Assembly: GCF_014200375.1 (NCBI RefSeq)
Contig: NZ_JACHBP010000001.1
Location: 868,001-932,000, forward strand
Source of the DNA: Terrimesophilobacter mesophilus
Lineage (GTDB): Bacteria > Actinomycetota > Actinomycetes > Actinomycetales > Microbacteriaceae
DNA: 64,000 bases
Reading direction: 5' to 3'
Under the pieces are notes generated by a model. The model was not told where the DNA came from. It worked only from the letters and a program-made list of their open reading frames with translations, and ran no database searches. Position 1 is the stretch's first letter. Every line of letters starts with the position of its first letter. This document shows, one piece after another, positions 21,274 to 30,005 of the stretch. A program made the translations under genes and the position numbers.

Positions 21274-22775
21274 CCGTACTGGTGGAAGACCGTCACCGGC
21301 TGCGATGCGCGACCTGGCGGACTCACGACGAACCCGGCGAGCCTTCCATCGCCCAGATAGCTCACGGACGCCCTCACCGACGTCATCCCGCTGAGGGTGT
21401 AGCTGGTCGCCGGGGCGACGGGGACGGCGACGGCCGCCCCAGCGTCGATCGTCACGGTCGTCCCACCGCCCGAGAGCGGATCGATGGCGACCGACGTCGA
21501 TTCCGTGCCGGTGTTCACGAGGTGGAGTCGGGGGGATGGGCCGGGCGCAATGCTCACGAGAGCCCGCCCGTCGAGCTCCGGTGCTCCGACGAACCAGGCG
21601 AAGTCGGTGGACACGACGACAGGCGGGGCTCCGGAAGCCAGGCTCTTCTCCGGATCCCCTGCGAGCGTCACGGTCGACGACCTCGCACCGACGACGGCCG
21701 GCCGTTCACTCGCCACTGTGAGCGTCCAGGTCCCGTCGGGGAAGTCGCCGAGCGGGAAGTCGGTCACGATGCCGCCCTCGAGCGTGAGGGTGGAGCTGCT
21801 CGCAGCGCCGGATGCCCCCTCGGGGATCGCTGACACGGTGACATCCGTCGATCCGGTCCCGGGAACGAGGACCCGGAGCGTTCCGACGAGGTCGCCGTAC
21901 CCGCCGAGACTCGAGGCCGCTTCGACTGACTGGTGCCCGACGGTCACCACTCCGGGGATCACCGTGAGCCTCGACGGACGGGTTCCGACCCCGAAGACGT
22001 CGACGCCACCCGGCGTGAGCGTGCGGAGGATGGACTGCTGCAGGGTCGCCGTGACCTGTCCACCCGTGCTCACGACGTGCACGACGGGACTCGCGATATC
22101 CGGCGCGAACGCGGCGAGCGAGAACACGCGCTGCCCGCCCGGGGGAACGATGATCCCGTCGGTTCCGGATGCCGCCACCGTGCCCTTCTCCGAATACACG
22201 GTGAGATTCACCGTCGAGCTGACCTTGCTCGGGTTCGTGAGTGCGAGAAGCGTCGTGCGCCCGGTGAGCGTCGACCCGCCGACGAGCCAGCTGTCGGAGC
22301 TCGGTGCAGCGCACTCGCTCGCCGCGAAGCCGACGAACTCGTCCGCACTCACGAACTGCGACTGGCTTCCGGCCAGGATCCCGGGCTCCTCCCCGGTCTC
22401 CCCAGGCTCGAGCAGCAGGCGTTGGGGAGGAACGTTCTTCTCGTTCTGGGTCGCATCCAGGTTCTCGAGGCTCGGCGTCCCCACGGTCGCCGCGCGGGTC
22501 ACTTCGGCCCGTCCGATCGAGTTGGCCGTCGTCGCCTGTTGTCCCGTGTCGCTTCCCAGCCGCAGGACCGGTCCGGCGCAGATCCTCTGCTGTGTCGCCG
22601 CGACGGGCGTCACGACGACCGATCCCGGGCCTGTCCCGACGGTCGGAAGCGGAAGCAGCGACGCCGCAGCCACGCTGGCCACCGCGATCCCCACCCCGAT
22701 GAGCCCGACGACTCCGCGAGCGCCGGCGATCGCGATGCTCCGCCCCGATAGTGCCTTCGATTCGCGCTCAGCCAT
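21270..22775 (-). CDS. DUF5719 secreted or membrane-anchored protein
   Basis: The 501-residue protein has one N-terminal membrane segment (about residues 13-42, rich in Gly, Val and Ala). A long extracytoplasmic region follows, rich in beta-strand-forming Thr, Val and Ser, built of repeated Ig-like or beta-sandwich stretches. Only two Cys are present outside the membrane segment. The pattern matches DUF5719, found in actinobacteria next to the large glycosyltransferase. The ATG overlaps that gene's 3' end by eight bases, so the pair is cotranscribed. The role is unknown; the location suggests that it assists the glycosyltransferase at the outer face of the membrane. Confidence 0.75.
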   Translation of the reverse strand: MAERESKALSGRSIAIAGARGVVGLIGVGIAVASVAAASLLPLPTVGTGPGSVVVTPVAATQQRICAGPVLRLGSDTGQQATTANSIGRAEVTRAATVGTPSLENLDATQNEKNVPPQRLLLEPGETGEEPGILAGSQSQFVSADEFVGFAASECAAPSSDSWLVGGSTLTGRTTLLALTNPSKVSSTVNLTVYSEKGTVAASGTDGIIVPPGGQRVFSLAAFAPDIASPVVHVVSTGGQVTATLQQSILRTLTPGGVDVFGVGTRPSRLTVIPGVVTVGHQSVEAASSLGGYGDLVGTLRVLVPGTGSTDVTVSAIPEGASGAASSSTLTLEGGIVTDFPLGDFPDGTWTLTVASERPAVVGARSSTVTLAGDPEKSLASGAPPVVVSTDFAWFVGAPELDGRALVSIAPGPSPRLHLVNTGTESTSVAIDPLSGGGTTVTIDAGAAVAVPVAPATSYTLSGMTSVRASVSYLGDGRLAGFVVSPPGRASQPVTVFHQYG

Positions 22776-25653
22776 GCTCTTCCTCGTCGAATGTCTCAGC
22801 GCGCTCGTCCGTCGGCGCCGGGTTGCGGTGGGCGCGGGGGCGCCCGCCGATCGGGATCGCGAGCAGCACCGTCACCCCGAAGACGATTCCGAGCGCCACC
22901 AGGTACCAGGACCCGAGGCTCGTTCCCGTGTTGGTCGGGTGCACGGATGGCGGCGTCGTCGATGCCTCGAATCGCCACAGCAGGCCCGTCGTGGTCGTGC
23001 CGACGGGGGTCAGGCTCTCATTCCCGTCGAGTGCGTCCACAAGGCTGCGATGCGTCTCGTCGTCATCCGGGGCGCCGGGGACGAGGATGAAGGAGACCCC
23101 GAGCGAGGTGAGCTCGCCGGAGTAGTCGAAGCCGCTGCGTGCGGAGAGGTTGCCTGCGAGCACGGCGAGCCTCCTGTCCAGAGCGTCCGGTGCCCGCTTC
23201 GTGCTCACGAGCGTCGACTGGTCGTCGAGGCTCGCGCCGAGACCGCGCTCCAGTCGGACAGCCACCCCGGTCTCGCCGAGCGAGGAGACGACGAGCGTTC
23301 CGACGGAGGGGGACGATGCCGCCTGCGCCGACACCAGCGCGGGGAGGATCCGGCCGTTCGACGGATGGATGAGCGCCGTCCCGACGAACATCGCGCCGAG
23401 CAGAGGTATGGCCAGGGCGACAGCGGCGAGTCCCGCGAGCGTCGAGACCGGGACGACGGCTCTTCCGAGCGATCCGATGGCGAGTATCGCTGCGGCCGTC
23501 AGACCCATCCAGAACACGCTGAGACCCGATCCGGCCCACACCGTCATGGGTTCCGATCCCACGGCACCCACCTGCACCAGGCCGGCGAGGACGGCCGTCG
23601 CATAGCCGAGGAACGCCACGAACAGGGCGAAGATCGCCCGACGCGCTCCGGGAAGGAAGAGGGCCAGGAGCGCGAGGATGACGAGCGGCGCACACAGCCC
23701 GATCACGAGGACGGGGGCGACTCCGCCTGGGATGCCGAGACTGCTGAGCGCTGCCGGCCAGCCGAGGAGCGTTCCCGTCGCGTCACCGAGCGCGAGCTGC
23801 CAGCCGGACGCCGAGCCCGATGCGAGGGGAACGCCGGGGTCCGCGAGAAGTCCGAGGGGGTTCCCGGCGAGCATCTGCTGGACGACGAGCGGGCCGAAGA
23901 GCACGATCGCGGGAATCGGGATTCCGATCGTGCGGTGGATCCTCGTCGGATGCGTGACGAGGAGAACGACGAACAGGACGAGCAATGCGGGCACGATCGA
24001 CGGCGCACCCGCCGCGACCGCCGCGAACAGCAGGGCTGCCGCAGCGCCGGATGCCCACGATCGCGCCGCACCGAGGGAGGCGAGGACGAGCCACGGAAGC
24101 AGGATGTGCGCGACGATCGCGCCCAGCCGGCCGGATGCGAGCGCGGCGAGCAGCGGCGGCGCGAACGCCCACACGATGCCGGCCAGCGCCGGCATCCAGA
24201 GCGACCGGGTGATGCGCCGCGCGGCGAACCACGCGCCGAGCGCCGAGAGCGGCATGGCGAGGAAGTACACGAGTACGACCGAGAAGCTGGGCGCCCAGAA
24301 CGTGAGCGACCCGAGTACGGCGAGCACGGCCGCGAACGGGTCTGCCGCCCCGAATACGCCCGATCCGACCTCGCGCCATCCGATGCCGATGTTTCCCCAG
24401 AGCGCCGGAACCGACGCCGAGAGCGGCCGCAAAGCTCCCCCGCTGATCGCCGTCGCCCCGAGAAAGGTTCCGTACGCGAGCACACCGACGATGCCGACGA
24501 GGACGACGACCCAGAATCCGCCGTTGGAGACGAAACCCGCGCGGGGCTCTGTGCGCGCGAGGGCACGCGCATTCGAGGGGTCGGACTCGAGGAGCGCGGC
24601 CTCCCGTGCCTGTGCGCGGCGCTCTCTGACCTCGGATGTCGGCATCCGAAGTGGCGCGATCGCGCTCCAGCCGACCGTGCGCGAGCGCTTCAGGTTCCGT
24701 CGCGCGACCCCTATCCCGGCACTGAACGCCGTGCTGAACGCTGCCCCCAGTTCTCCGCCGATGGCACTGGGGCGTTTACCGACAAGGTCGCCGAGCGCAC
24801 GTACCACCCCGAGGGGAACGAGGGAGAGCCAGTGGAGGACGACCGCCCAGGCAGGCGAGTAGACGAGCCGCCTGTGCAGCTGAGCGGCGCGGGCGATCCG
24901 GAATGTGCGCGCGGCGGAGGACTGTCCGCGGCCGAACAGTTCCGGGCCCCCGTCGCTGGCGACTCGTGCCGCCGGCACGAGGATCACGCGGTACCCGGCG
25001 AGCCTCGCGCGGATCGAGAAGTCGAGGGAGGCGTCGATGCTCGGCAGTCCGGGGTCGAAGCCGCCGAGAGCGCTCCAGAGCGACCGGCGCACGAGCATGC
25101 CTGCCGCGGAAACCCCGAGCACATCGTCGCGCGTGTCGTGCTGGGCCTGGTCGAGTTCGTCGTCCACGAGCGAGACCGTCGCGCCGAATCGGCTGATGGT
25201 CTGACCGAACTCCGAGATGACGGCCGGGTTCTCCGTGCTCATGAGCTTGGGACCCGCGATGCCGACGGACGGCGCGATCTCGACGGCGCCGAGCAGGCGG
25301 GAGAGCGCATCCGGATCGGGGGCGTTGTCGTGCCCGAGCAGCCACAACCACTCTCCGTCCGACTCGACCGGGGGCGCGAAGCTCACGGCGTGCGCGACCG
25401 AGCTTCCGAAGGACGTCCCGTCGCGGACCGTGAGAACGTGGGTCGCTCCCGCGGTGGAGAGCAGTGCCTCGGAGCCATCCTTCGACGAACCGTCGACGGC
25501 GATGAGGATGTCCGGTGCGCGTGTCTGCGCGGCGATGGCGGCAAGAGTCCGCTGGAGCCTGTCGGCCCCCGAGCGTGCGACGACGACCGCGATGATCCTG
25601 GGTTGCACTGACCTCGGCTGCACCGCTGTTGATTGCACCGCCGTTGATTGCAC
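22768..25653 (-). CDS. Large family 2 glycosyltransferase with polytopic membrane domain
   Basis: The product has about 961 residues. An N-terminal GT-A domain (PRIIAVVVARSGADRLQRTL, then ILIAVDGSSKDGS) has HDN where a DxD is usual, in the phrase WLLGHDNAPDPDAL. The rest is a membrane region of about 12 helices ending in a short extracytoplasmic part and a last helix. Such proteins probably extend wall glycans from nucleotide or lipid-linked sugars. The start is uncertain: several in-frame GTG codons lie in a 15-base tandem repeat just after the whiB stop (25659, 25653, 25638, 25623, 25608), and none has a strong ribosome-binding site. Coupling to whiB translation is likely. Confidence 0.8.
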   Translation of the reverse strand: MQSTAVQSTAVQPRSVQPRIIAVVVARSGADRLQRTLAAIAAQTRAPDILIAVDGSSKDGSEALLSTAGATHVLTVRDGTSFGSSVAHAVSFAPPVESDGEWLWLLGHDNAPDPDALSRLLGAVEIAPSVGIAGPKLMSTENPAVISEFGQTISRFGATVSLVDDELDQAQHDTRDDVLGVSAAGMLVRRSLWSALGGFDPGLPSIDASLDFSIRARLAGYRVILVPAARVASDGGPELFGRGQSSAARTFRIARAAQLHRRLVYSPAWAVVLHWLSLVPLGVVRALGDLVGKRPSAIGGELGAAFSTAFSAGIGVARRNLKRSRTVGWSAIAPLRMPTSEVRERRAQAREAALLESDPSNARALARTEPRAGFVSNGGFWVVVLVGIVGVLAYGTFLGATAISGGALRPLSASVPALWGNIGIGWREVGSGVFGAADPFAAVLAVLGSLTFWAPSFSVVLVYFLAMPLSALGAWFAARRITRSLWMPALAGIVWAFAPPLLAALASGRLGAIVAHILLPWLVLASLGAARSWASGAAAALLFAAVAAGAPSIVPALLVLFVVLLVTHPTRIHRTIGIPIPAIVLFGPLVVQQMLAGNPLGLLADPGVPLASGSASGWQLALGDATGTLLGWPAALSSLGIPGGVAPVLVIGLCAPLVILALLALFLPGARRAIFALFVAFLGYATAVLAGLVQVGAVGSEPMTVWAGSGLSVFWMGLTAAAILAIGSLGRAVVPVSTLAGLAAVALAIPLLGAMFVGTALIHPSNGRILPALVSAQAASSPSVGTLVVSSLGETGVAVRLERGLGASLDDQSTLVSTKRAPDALDRRLAVLAGNLSARSGFDYSGELTSLGVSFILVPGAPDDDETHRSLVDALDGNESLTPVGTTTTGLLWRFEASTTPPSVHPTNTGTSLGSWYLVALGIVFGVTVLLAIPIGGRPRAHRNPAPTDERAETFDEEEHG
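25597..25653 (-). repeat. 15-base tandem repeat over the glycosyltransferase start
   Basis: Reading the minus strand, units GTGCAATCAACGGCG and GTGCAATCAACAGCG are followed by two weaker copies beginning GTGCAGCC and GTGCAACCC. Each unit starts with a possible GTG start codon in the same frame, encoding VQSTA VQSTA VQPRS VQP. The first two copies differ by one base. Confidence 0.85.
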
Positions 25654-25663
25654 CGACACCAAA

Positions 25664-25984
25664 TTACGCGTGCTTGCGCAGCTTGCGGCGTTCCCTCTCG
25701 GAGAGTCCGCCCCAAATACCGAAGCGCTCATCGTTCTGCAACGCGTACTCCAGGCACTCTGCCCGCACTTCGCAGCTCCCGCAGATCTTCTTCGCGTCGC
25801 GCGTCGAGCCGCCTTTCTCGGGGAAGAAGGCCTCCGGGTCGGTCTGAGCGCACAGTGCGTCCGACTGCCAGGCGAGCGCGTTGTCGTCCTCCGACGGCGT
25901 CTGCCGTACCCCCGGAACACCGAGGAGTACCGGATCGACATACCAGTTGTCGGGGACCCCGCTGCGATGGTCTGTGAGCGCCAT
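25664..25984 (-). CDS. whiB2: WhiB-family iron-sulfur regulator (WhiB2/WhmD-like)
   Basis: WhiB proteins carry a [4Fe-4S] cluster and act with the primary sigma factor on target promoters; WhmD/WhiB2 controls septation. The 106-residue product has the four cluster ligands Cys45, Cys68, Cys71 and Cys77 (CGSC then AEC), the turn FGIWGG at 88-93, and a basic tail SERERRKLRKHA. The position near DUF3499, manB and manA matches whiB2 of mycobacteria, and I base the symbol on that. GGGGAGGA precedes the ATG by seven bases. A near-consensus promoter lies 52-80 bases upstream. The glycosyltransferase gene follows at once on the same strand. Confidence 0.93.
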   Translation of the reverse strand: MALTDHRSGVPDNWYVDPVLLGVPGVRQTPSEDDNALAWQSDALCAQTDPEAFFPEKGGSTRDAKKICGSCEVRAECLEYALQNDERFGIWGGLSERERRKLRKHA

Positions 25985-26035
25985 AGCACATCCTCCCCTG
26001 TCCGGCCGCTTCGACGAGCGCGAGTTGCTTACCTA

Positions 26036-26064
26036 ATTACACTCGTGTAGTTCGGTCAGGTCAA
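26036..26064 (-). promoter_or_regulatory. whiB promoter with a dyad over the -10
   Basis: On the minus strand TTGACC (26064-26059) and TGTAAT (26041-26036) are separated by exactly 17 bases, the best sigma-70-type promoter in the window. A dyad, TACAC-TC-GTGTA on the plus strand (26039-26050), overlaps the -10, so a repressor bound there would block transcription. About 30 bases upstream, AAACC and GGTTT arms flank a 17-base spacer and may be a second site. Confidence 0.6.
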
Positions 26065-26130
26065 GTCGCAGATCGTAAACCTTCTACATCAACTTGAGGG
26101 TTTGCGACGCGCCGTGACACCGCCACGCGC

Positions 26131-27306
26131 TCAGGGTGTCGTGGCGAGAAGAACCTCACCGCGTCCGAAAAAGGTCATCCGGCGTTCGTCCGGCGTCACA
26201 TAAACCGCCTCGCCGCGCATGATCGTCGACTCGGAGCGCGCACCCCGGATGGTCATCGAGCCCGCAACGCACAAGGCGATGGCCGGGCCGCTGAGGTCGA
26301 GCTCCGCGTCCCCCGCCACGTGGGCGAGGACGAAGTCGGGGTTACCGGGCCGGAAGACACCGAGTTGCGGCGAAACCTCGTTCGGCCGGAGCCAGGGCGG
26401 CGGGCCGGGCGTGAAATCCACTACGGCCAGCAACTCGCCGACGTCGACGTGCTTGGGGGTCAGTCCCCCGCGCAGCACGTTGTCGGATGCCGTCATCACT
26501 TCGATGCCCAGGCCGCTGAGGTACGTGTGGATGTTGCCGGCCGGTAGGTACAACGCCTCGCCCCGCCGCATGGTGACCCGGTTGAGCAGAAGGGCGCTCA
26601 GGATTCCCGCGTCGCCGGGGTACGCGGCGCTCAGCGTGCGGACGGTCTCGATGGCGCCGGAGATGGCCAGGGCGCCGGCCTCGTCCTCTGACAACCGGAT
26701 GCCGGAGGACCGGGCGGCCGCGAAGTCGGACACGCGAGCGACGAGATCGTCGACGTCCGCGCCGCCTCCCATGAGCCAGGCGAAGAGGCCGGAGAGGTCC
26801 GACAGCCGCGGGACCAGCTCGTCGAGTCCGAGCGCCACCAGCACGAGCCGCGCTTCGTCGAGAGGGCGGAAGCCGCACAACGCGTCGAACGACTCGCTGA
26901 GCGCGTAGATGACTTCGGGCTTCGGATGGGCGTCCCGGTAGTTCCGGTGCGGCGCATCGAGCGGGATTCCCAGGACGTTCTCCCGCTCGAAACCCTCCCG
27001 CGCCTGTTCGGCGGTCGGATGGGCCTGGAGCGACAGCGGAGCAGAAGCGGCGAGGACCTTCATGAGGAACGGAAGCCGAGTGCGGTCTCCGAGGGCGCTG
27101 CGGGGGTCGGATGCGATCCACGCGGCGAGGTCGGCAGAGCCGCCGACGGCATTCGGATCGACGATGCGCGCAGGCGAACCGGGATGATCGCCCAGCCACA
27201 GCTCGGCCTCCGGCCCGCCGGAGGGTACCGTCCCCAGCAGTTCCGCGATCGCCGACGCCGACCCCCATGCGTAGTCGCGAGGGGTGTTGGCGATGGCCAC
27301 GAACAT
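26131..27306 (-). CDS. manA: Mannose-6-phosphate isomerase, class I
   Basis: The enzyme converts fructose-6-phosphate to mannose-6-phosphate, the entry to GDP-mannose; manB in this window does the next step. The 391-residue cupin-type protein has ANTPRDYAWGSASAIAELLG at the start, the metal-binding LQAHPTAEQA and HPKPEVIYAL, and the active-site segment LYLPAGNIHTYLSGLGIEVM. The ATG at 27306 is preceded by GGAAGGAG. The frame is open far upstream, but that part is antisense to the divergent membrane protein. The guanylyltransferase that would complete the pathway is not in the window. Confidence 0.96.
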   Translation of the reverse strand: MFVAIANTPRDYAWGSASAIAELLGTVPSGGPEAELWLGDHPGSPARIVDPNAVGGSADLAAWIASDPRSALGDRTRLPFLMKVLAASAPLSLQAHPTAEQAREGFERENVLGIPLDAPHRNYRDAHPKPEVIYALSESFDALCGFRPLDEARLVLVALGLDELVPRLSDLSGLFAWLMGGGADVDDLVARVSDFAAARSSGIRLSEDEAGALAISGAIETVRTLSAAYPGDAGILSALLLNRVTMRRGEALYLPAGNIHTYLSGLGIEVMTASDNVLRGGLTPKHVDVGELLAVVDFTPGPPPWLRPNEVSPQLGVFRPGNPDFVLAHVAGDAELDLSGPAIALCVAGSMTIRGARSESTIMRGEAVYVTPDERRMTFFGRGEVLLATTP

Positions 27307-27374
27307 GGGGCTCCTTCCGGGATGACGGACCGTGGGCTTCACGCTATCAACTAGGCCGGCCATGCCCGAGCAAA

Positions 27375-27380
27375 TAGGCT
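27375..27380 (+). promoter_or_regulatory. -10 box of a leaderless message (TAGGCT)
   Basis: TAGGCT ends seven bases before the ATG at 27388 and no ribosome-binding site is seen, so the first Wzy-like gene is probably transcribed without a leader. Confidence 0.5.
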
Positions 27381-27387
27381 TGCGATC

Positions 27388-28698
27388 ATGCTGGAGAACG
27401 CGCGCATCCGCCTGGCTTTCTCCACGCTCGTCCTCTTCGCCCTGCTCGCGGGGGACGCCGTGCGCTTCACCCTCGGCTGGTGGTTCTTCGGCGTCCTCAC
27501 GATCGGCCTGACGTTCTTCGCCGGGTGGCTGCTGTGGCTGCAGCGCGCGCGGTGGAGCGTCGGAGGGATGCCGCTGCCGCTCCTGACCTTCCTCGCGCTC
27601 GCGACCGTGTCGATCTTCTGGTCGCATTACCCGGGCGCCACTGCGCTCGGTCTGTTCACGACCTGGATCATCGTCGTCAACGCCGTCGCGCTCGCGGTGA
27701 CGTTCACATGGGCTGAGCTGCTTCGCGCTCTCGGCCTCGTGCTGCGTTTCGTGATCGGGGTCTCGCTGCTGTTCGAGCTCTTCGTGTCGCTGGTCCTGCG
27801 GGAACGGCTGCTGCCGTTCTTCGGGCAGCCCGGGGTCAACTACGACTCGTACGACAAGATCCCCGGCATGCTCATGTGGTCGCGGAACCAGCTGTTCGAC
27901 GTGTTCGGGGACGGCCGCATCCAGGGCATCCTCGGCAATGCGAACAGCCTCGGGTTTCTCGCCCTGCTCGCACTCATCGTGTTCGGCATCCAGCTCGCCG
28001 CCCGCACGGTGCAGCGGAGCTGGGGCATCCTCTGGATCGTGCTGGCGGCCGCGACGATCCTGATGACGAAGTCGGCGACCGTGACGCTCGCCCTGGCCGG
28101 GGTCGCCGTCGTGCTCGTGATCGCACTCCTCGTCCGGCATGCGAAGACCGACCGCGGGAGGATGATCACCTACGCGGCGAGCACGGCCGCGCTCGCCGCG
28201 GTGGTCGTGATCGCCTTCCTCCTGCGCTCACGCGTCTTCGAGCTGCTCGGAAAGAGTTCCGATCTCACCGGCCGCCTCGGCATCTGGCAGAAGGTCATCG
28301 ACCTCGCCCAGCAGCGCCCGGCGTTCGGATGGGGTTGGGTGAGTTACTGGGTGCCCTGGGCGGACCCGTTCCACAATCTCGTGTTCCGCTCCGGCGTCCG
28401 GCAGCTGCAGGCCCACAACACCTGGCTGGATGTCGCGTTCCAGCTGGGGCTCGTCGGCCTCATCGTTTTCATCGCCCTCGTGGGCGCGGCCCTCATCAAG
28501 GCCTGGCAGCATGCCGTCGATCGCCCGCAGAAGGCGCCCGGAGCTCCACTGCGGCACAGCGCCATCACCCTGCTGCCCCTGCTCGTCCTCGTGGCTCTCG
28601 TCGTACAGTCCTTCGCGGAGAGCCGGCTCATCACCGAATACGGCTTCGCACTGCTCATCGTCGTCGCGGTCAAGACCAAACGCCGGGAACTGTTGTGA
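27388..28698 (+). CDS. O-antigen ligase/polymerase family membrane protein (first of two)
   Basis: The 436-residue protein has about 11 transmembrane helices and a large outer loop with DYSD-like aromatic segments (GVNYDSYDKIPGMLMWSRNQ). It also has the Wzy_C-type phrases LGNANSLGFLALLAL and RLGIWQKVIDLAQQRPAFGW, followed by HNTWLDVAFQLGLVGL. These mark the Wzy/WaaL family, which joins glycan repeats or transfers glycan to an acceptor. The message seems leaderless. The next gene is a distant paralogue of equal length whose start overlaps this stop as GTGA. It opens the glycan locus and is divergent from manA. Confidence 0.87.
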   Translation: MLENARIRLAFSTLVLFALLAGDAVRFTLGWWFFGVLTIGLTFFAGWLLWLQRARWSVGGMPLPLLTFLALATVSIFWSHYPGATALGLFTTWIIVVNAVALAVTFTWAELLRALGLVLRFVIGVSLLFELFVSLVLRERLLPFFGQPGVNYDSYDKIPGMLMWSRNQLFDVFGDGRIQGILGNANSLGFLALLALIVFGIQLAARTVQRSWGILWIVLAAATILMTKSATVTLALAGVAVVLVIALLVRHAKTDRGRMITYAASTAALAAVVVIAFLLRSRVFELLGKSSDLTGRLGIWQKVIDLAQQRPAFGWGWVSYWVPWADPFHNLVFRSGVRQLQAHNTWLDVAFQLGLVGLIVFIALVGAALIKAWQHAVDRPQKAPGAPLRHSAITLLPLLVLVALVVQSFAESRLITEYGFALLIVVAVKTKRRELL

Positions 28699-30005
28699 AG
28701 ACCGGCCAGCGCTTCGACGTATTCGTCGCTTTCCTCTCATCCGCCCGGTTCGTGACCGTCCTCACGACGGCGACGATCGGGGTTGCTGCACTGTCATACT
28801 CCGTGACCCAAATCATCGGATGGGCGGGATTTTTCGGCGTTCTCGGCGGGCTTCTGGCGTTGTGGGCGGCGATTCTCATCGTCAAGCGCGGCGAGATCGA
28901 GTGGAACGGCCTTCTGCCCATCTCTCTCCTGGTCTTCTTCGGCTGGGCCTTCGCCTCCGTGTTCTGGAGCGGTTACCAGTGGGTGACGCTCGGTGGTCTC
29001 GCCTACTTGTTCGCCTTCAGCTTCCTGGCCGTATCCGTAGCGCTCCTGAGGGACACCATCCAGATCGTTCGCGCCTTCGGCGACGTCCTGCGTCTGACGA
29101 TCGCAATCTCACTCATCGTGGAGATCTTCTCCGGGCTTCTCATCGACATGCCCATTCGGTTCCTCGACATCACCGGGGACCTCGACCGGCTGGGTCCGAT
29201 CCAGGGCATCGTCGGTTCGCGTAATCAGCTCGGGATGATCGCCCTCGTGGCTCTCGTGACGTTCTGGGCCGAGTGGACGACCCGTTCGGTGCGGCGAGGC
29301 ACGGGCATCGGCTCGATCGTGAGCGCCGGCGTCACCCTCGTGCTGTCGCAGTCGCCCGTGGCGATCGGCGCGACGGCCGTCGTCGGCGCTGCGGCCCTCG
29401 CACTCTATGGCCTGCGCAGGGCCGCACCGGAGTACCGCCGATTCTGGCAGTTCGGACTGCTCGGCTCGAGCGTCATCGTTCTCGTACTCGCGTGGGTGTT
29501 CCGCTCGCCGATCATCGGGGTTCTGGATGCGACGAAGGATCTCGACTACCGGCTCAACCTGTGGCGGCGAGTCATGAGCCTGGTCTCCGGGCACTCCGTT
29601 CAGGGCTGGGGCTGGATCGGTGCATGGCGAGGCGACCTCGTTCCCTTCGTCGCGTTCCAGAAGCTGCCGGGAGGCGCCCCCGATTCGGCCGCCAACGCAT
29701 TCTTCGACGTTCTCCTGCAGTTGGGCGTGGCAGGACTCGCGCTCTTCCTGATTCTCGTCTCCCTGGCGTTCGTCCGATCCTGGTTGCTCGCGGTCGCTCG
29801 CCGAAGCATCGTGTTCGCGTGGCCCGCGCTCGTTCTCCTGGCCATGATCACGACCTCGCTCGCCGAGAGTGCCATCCTCGTGTCGTTCGGATGGCTCACC
29901 CTCGTCGTCTGCACGGTGAAGGCATCCAGAGAACTCAGTTGGCGCCAGGCGTTCGCGACGGAACCCGGTCGACCAGAATTGCCATCGGAACACAGGGCTC
30001 CCTAG
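28695..30005 (+). CDS. O-antigen ligase/polymerase family membrane protein (second of two)
   Basis: This 436-residue paralogue starts at the GTG overlapping the previous stop and has about 11 membrane helices. It shares the family phrases: GPIQGIVGSRNQLGMIALVA in the outer loop region, RLNLWRRVMSLVSGHSVQGW, and ANAFFDVLLQLGVAGLALF. The asparagine and aromatic residues of the outer loop are kept. Two tandem Wzy/WaaL-type proteins suggest two glycan acceptors, or one polymerase and one ligase. The stop shares CTAG with the convergent methyltransferase. Confidence 0.85.
   Translation: MKTGQRFDVFVAFLSSARFVTVLTTATIGVAALSYSVTQIIGWAGFFGVLGGLLALWAAILIVKRGEIEWNGLLPISLLVFFGWAFASVFWSGYQWVTLGGLAYLFAFSFLAVSVALLRDTIQIVRAFGDVLRLTIAISLIVEIFSGLLIDMPIRFLDITGDLDRLGPIQGIVGSRNQLGMIALVALVTFWAEWTTRSVRRGTGIGSIVSAGVTLVLSQSPVAIGATAVVGAAALALYGLRRAAPEYRRFWQFGLLGSSVIVLVLAWVFRSPIIGVLDATKDLDYRLNLWRRVMSLVSGHSVQGWGWIGAWRGDLVPFVAFQKLPGGAPDSAANAFFDVLLQLGVAGLALFLILVSLAFVRSWLLAVARRSIVFAWPALVLLAMITTSLAESAILVSFGWLTLVVCTVKASRELSWRQAFATEPGRPELPSEHRAP

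Noticed and set aside
21484..25611. A 1375-codon open frame on the plus strand, opposite the DUF5719 and large glycosyltransferase genes
   Set aside because: It is antisense to two clear genes, has repetitive Arg/Glu/Ser-rich composition typical of a high-GC shadow frame, and no recognisable domain or ribosome-binding site.
26131..28140. A 669-residue form of ManA with a long N-terminal extension
   Set aside because: The extension is antisense to the Wzy-like gene, and a strong ribosome-binding site precedes the internal ATG at 27306, where homology begins.
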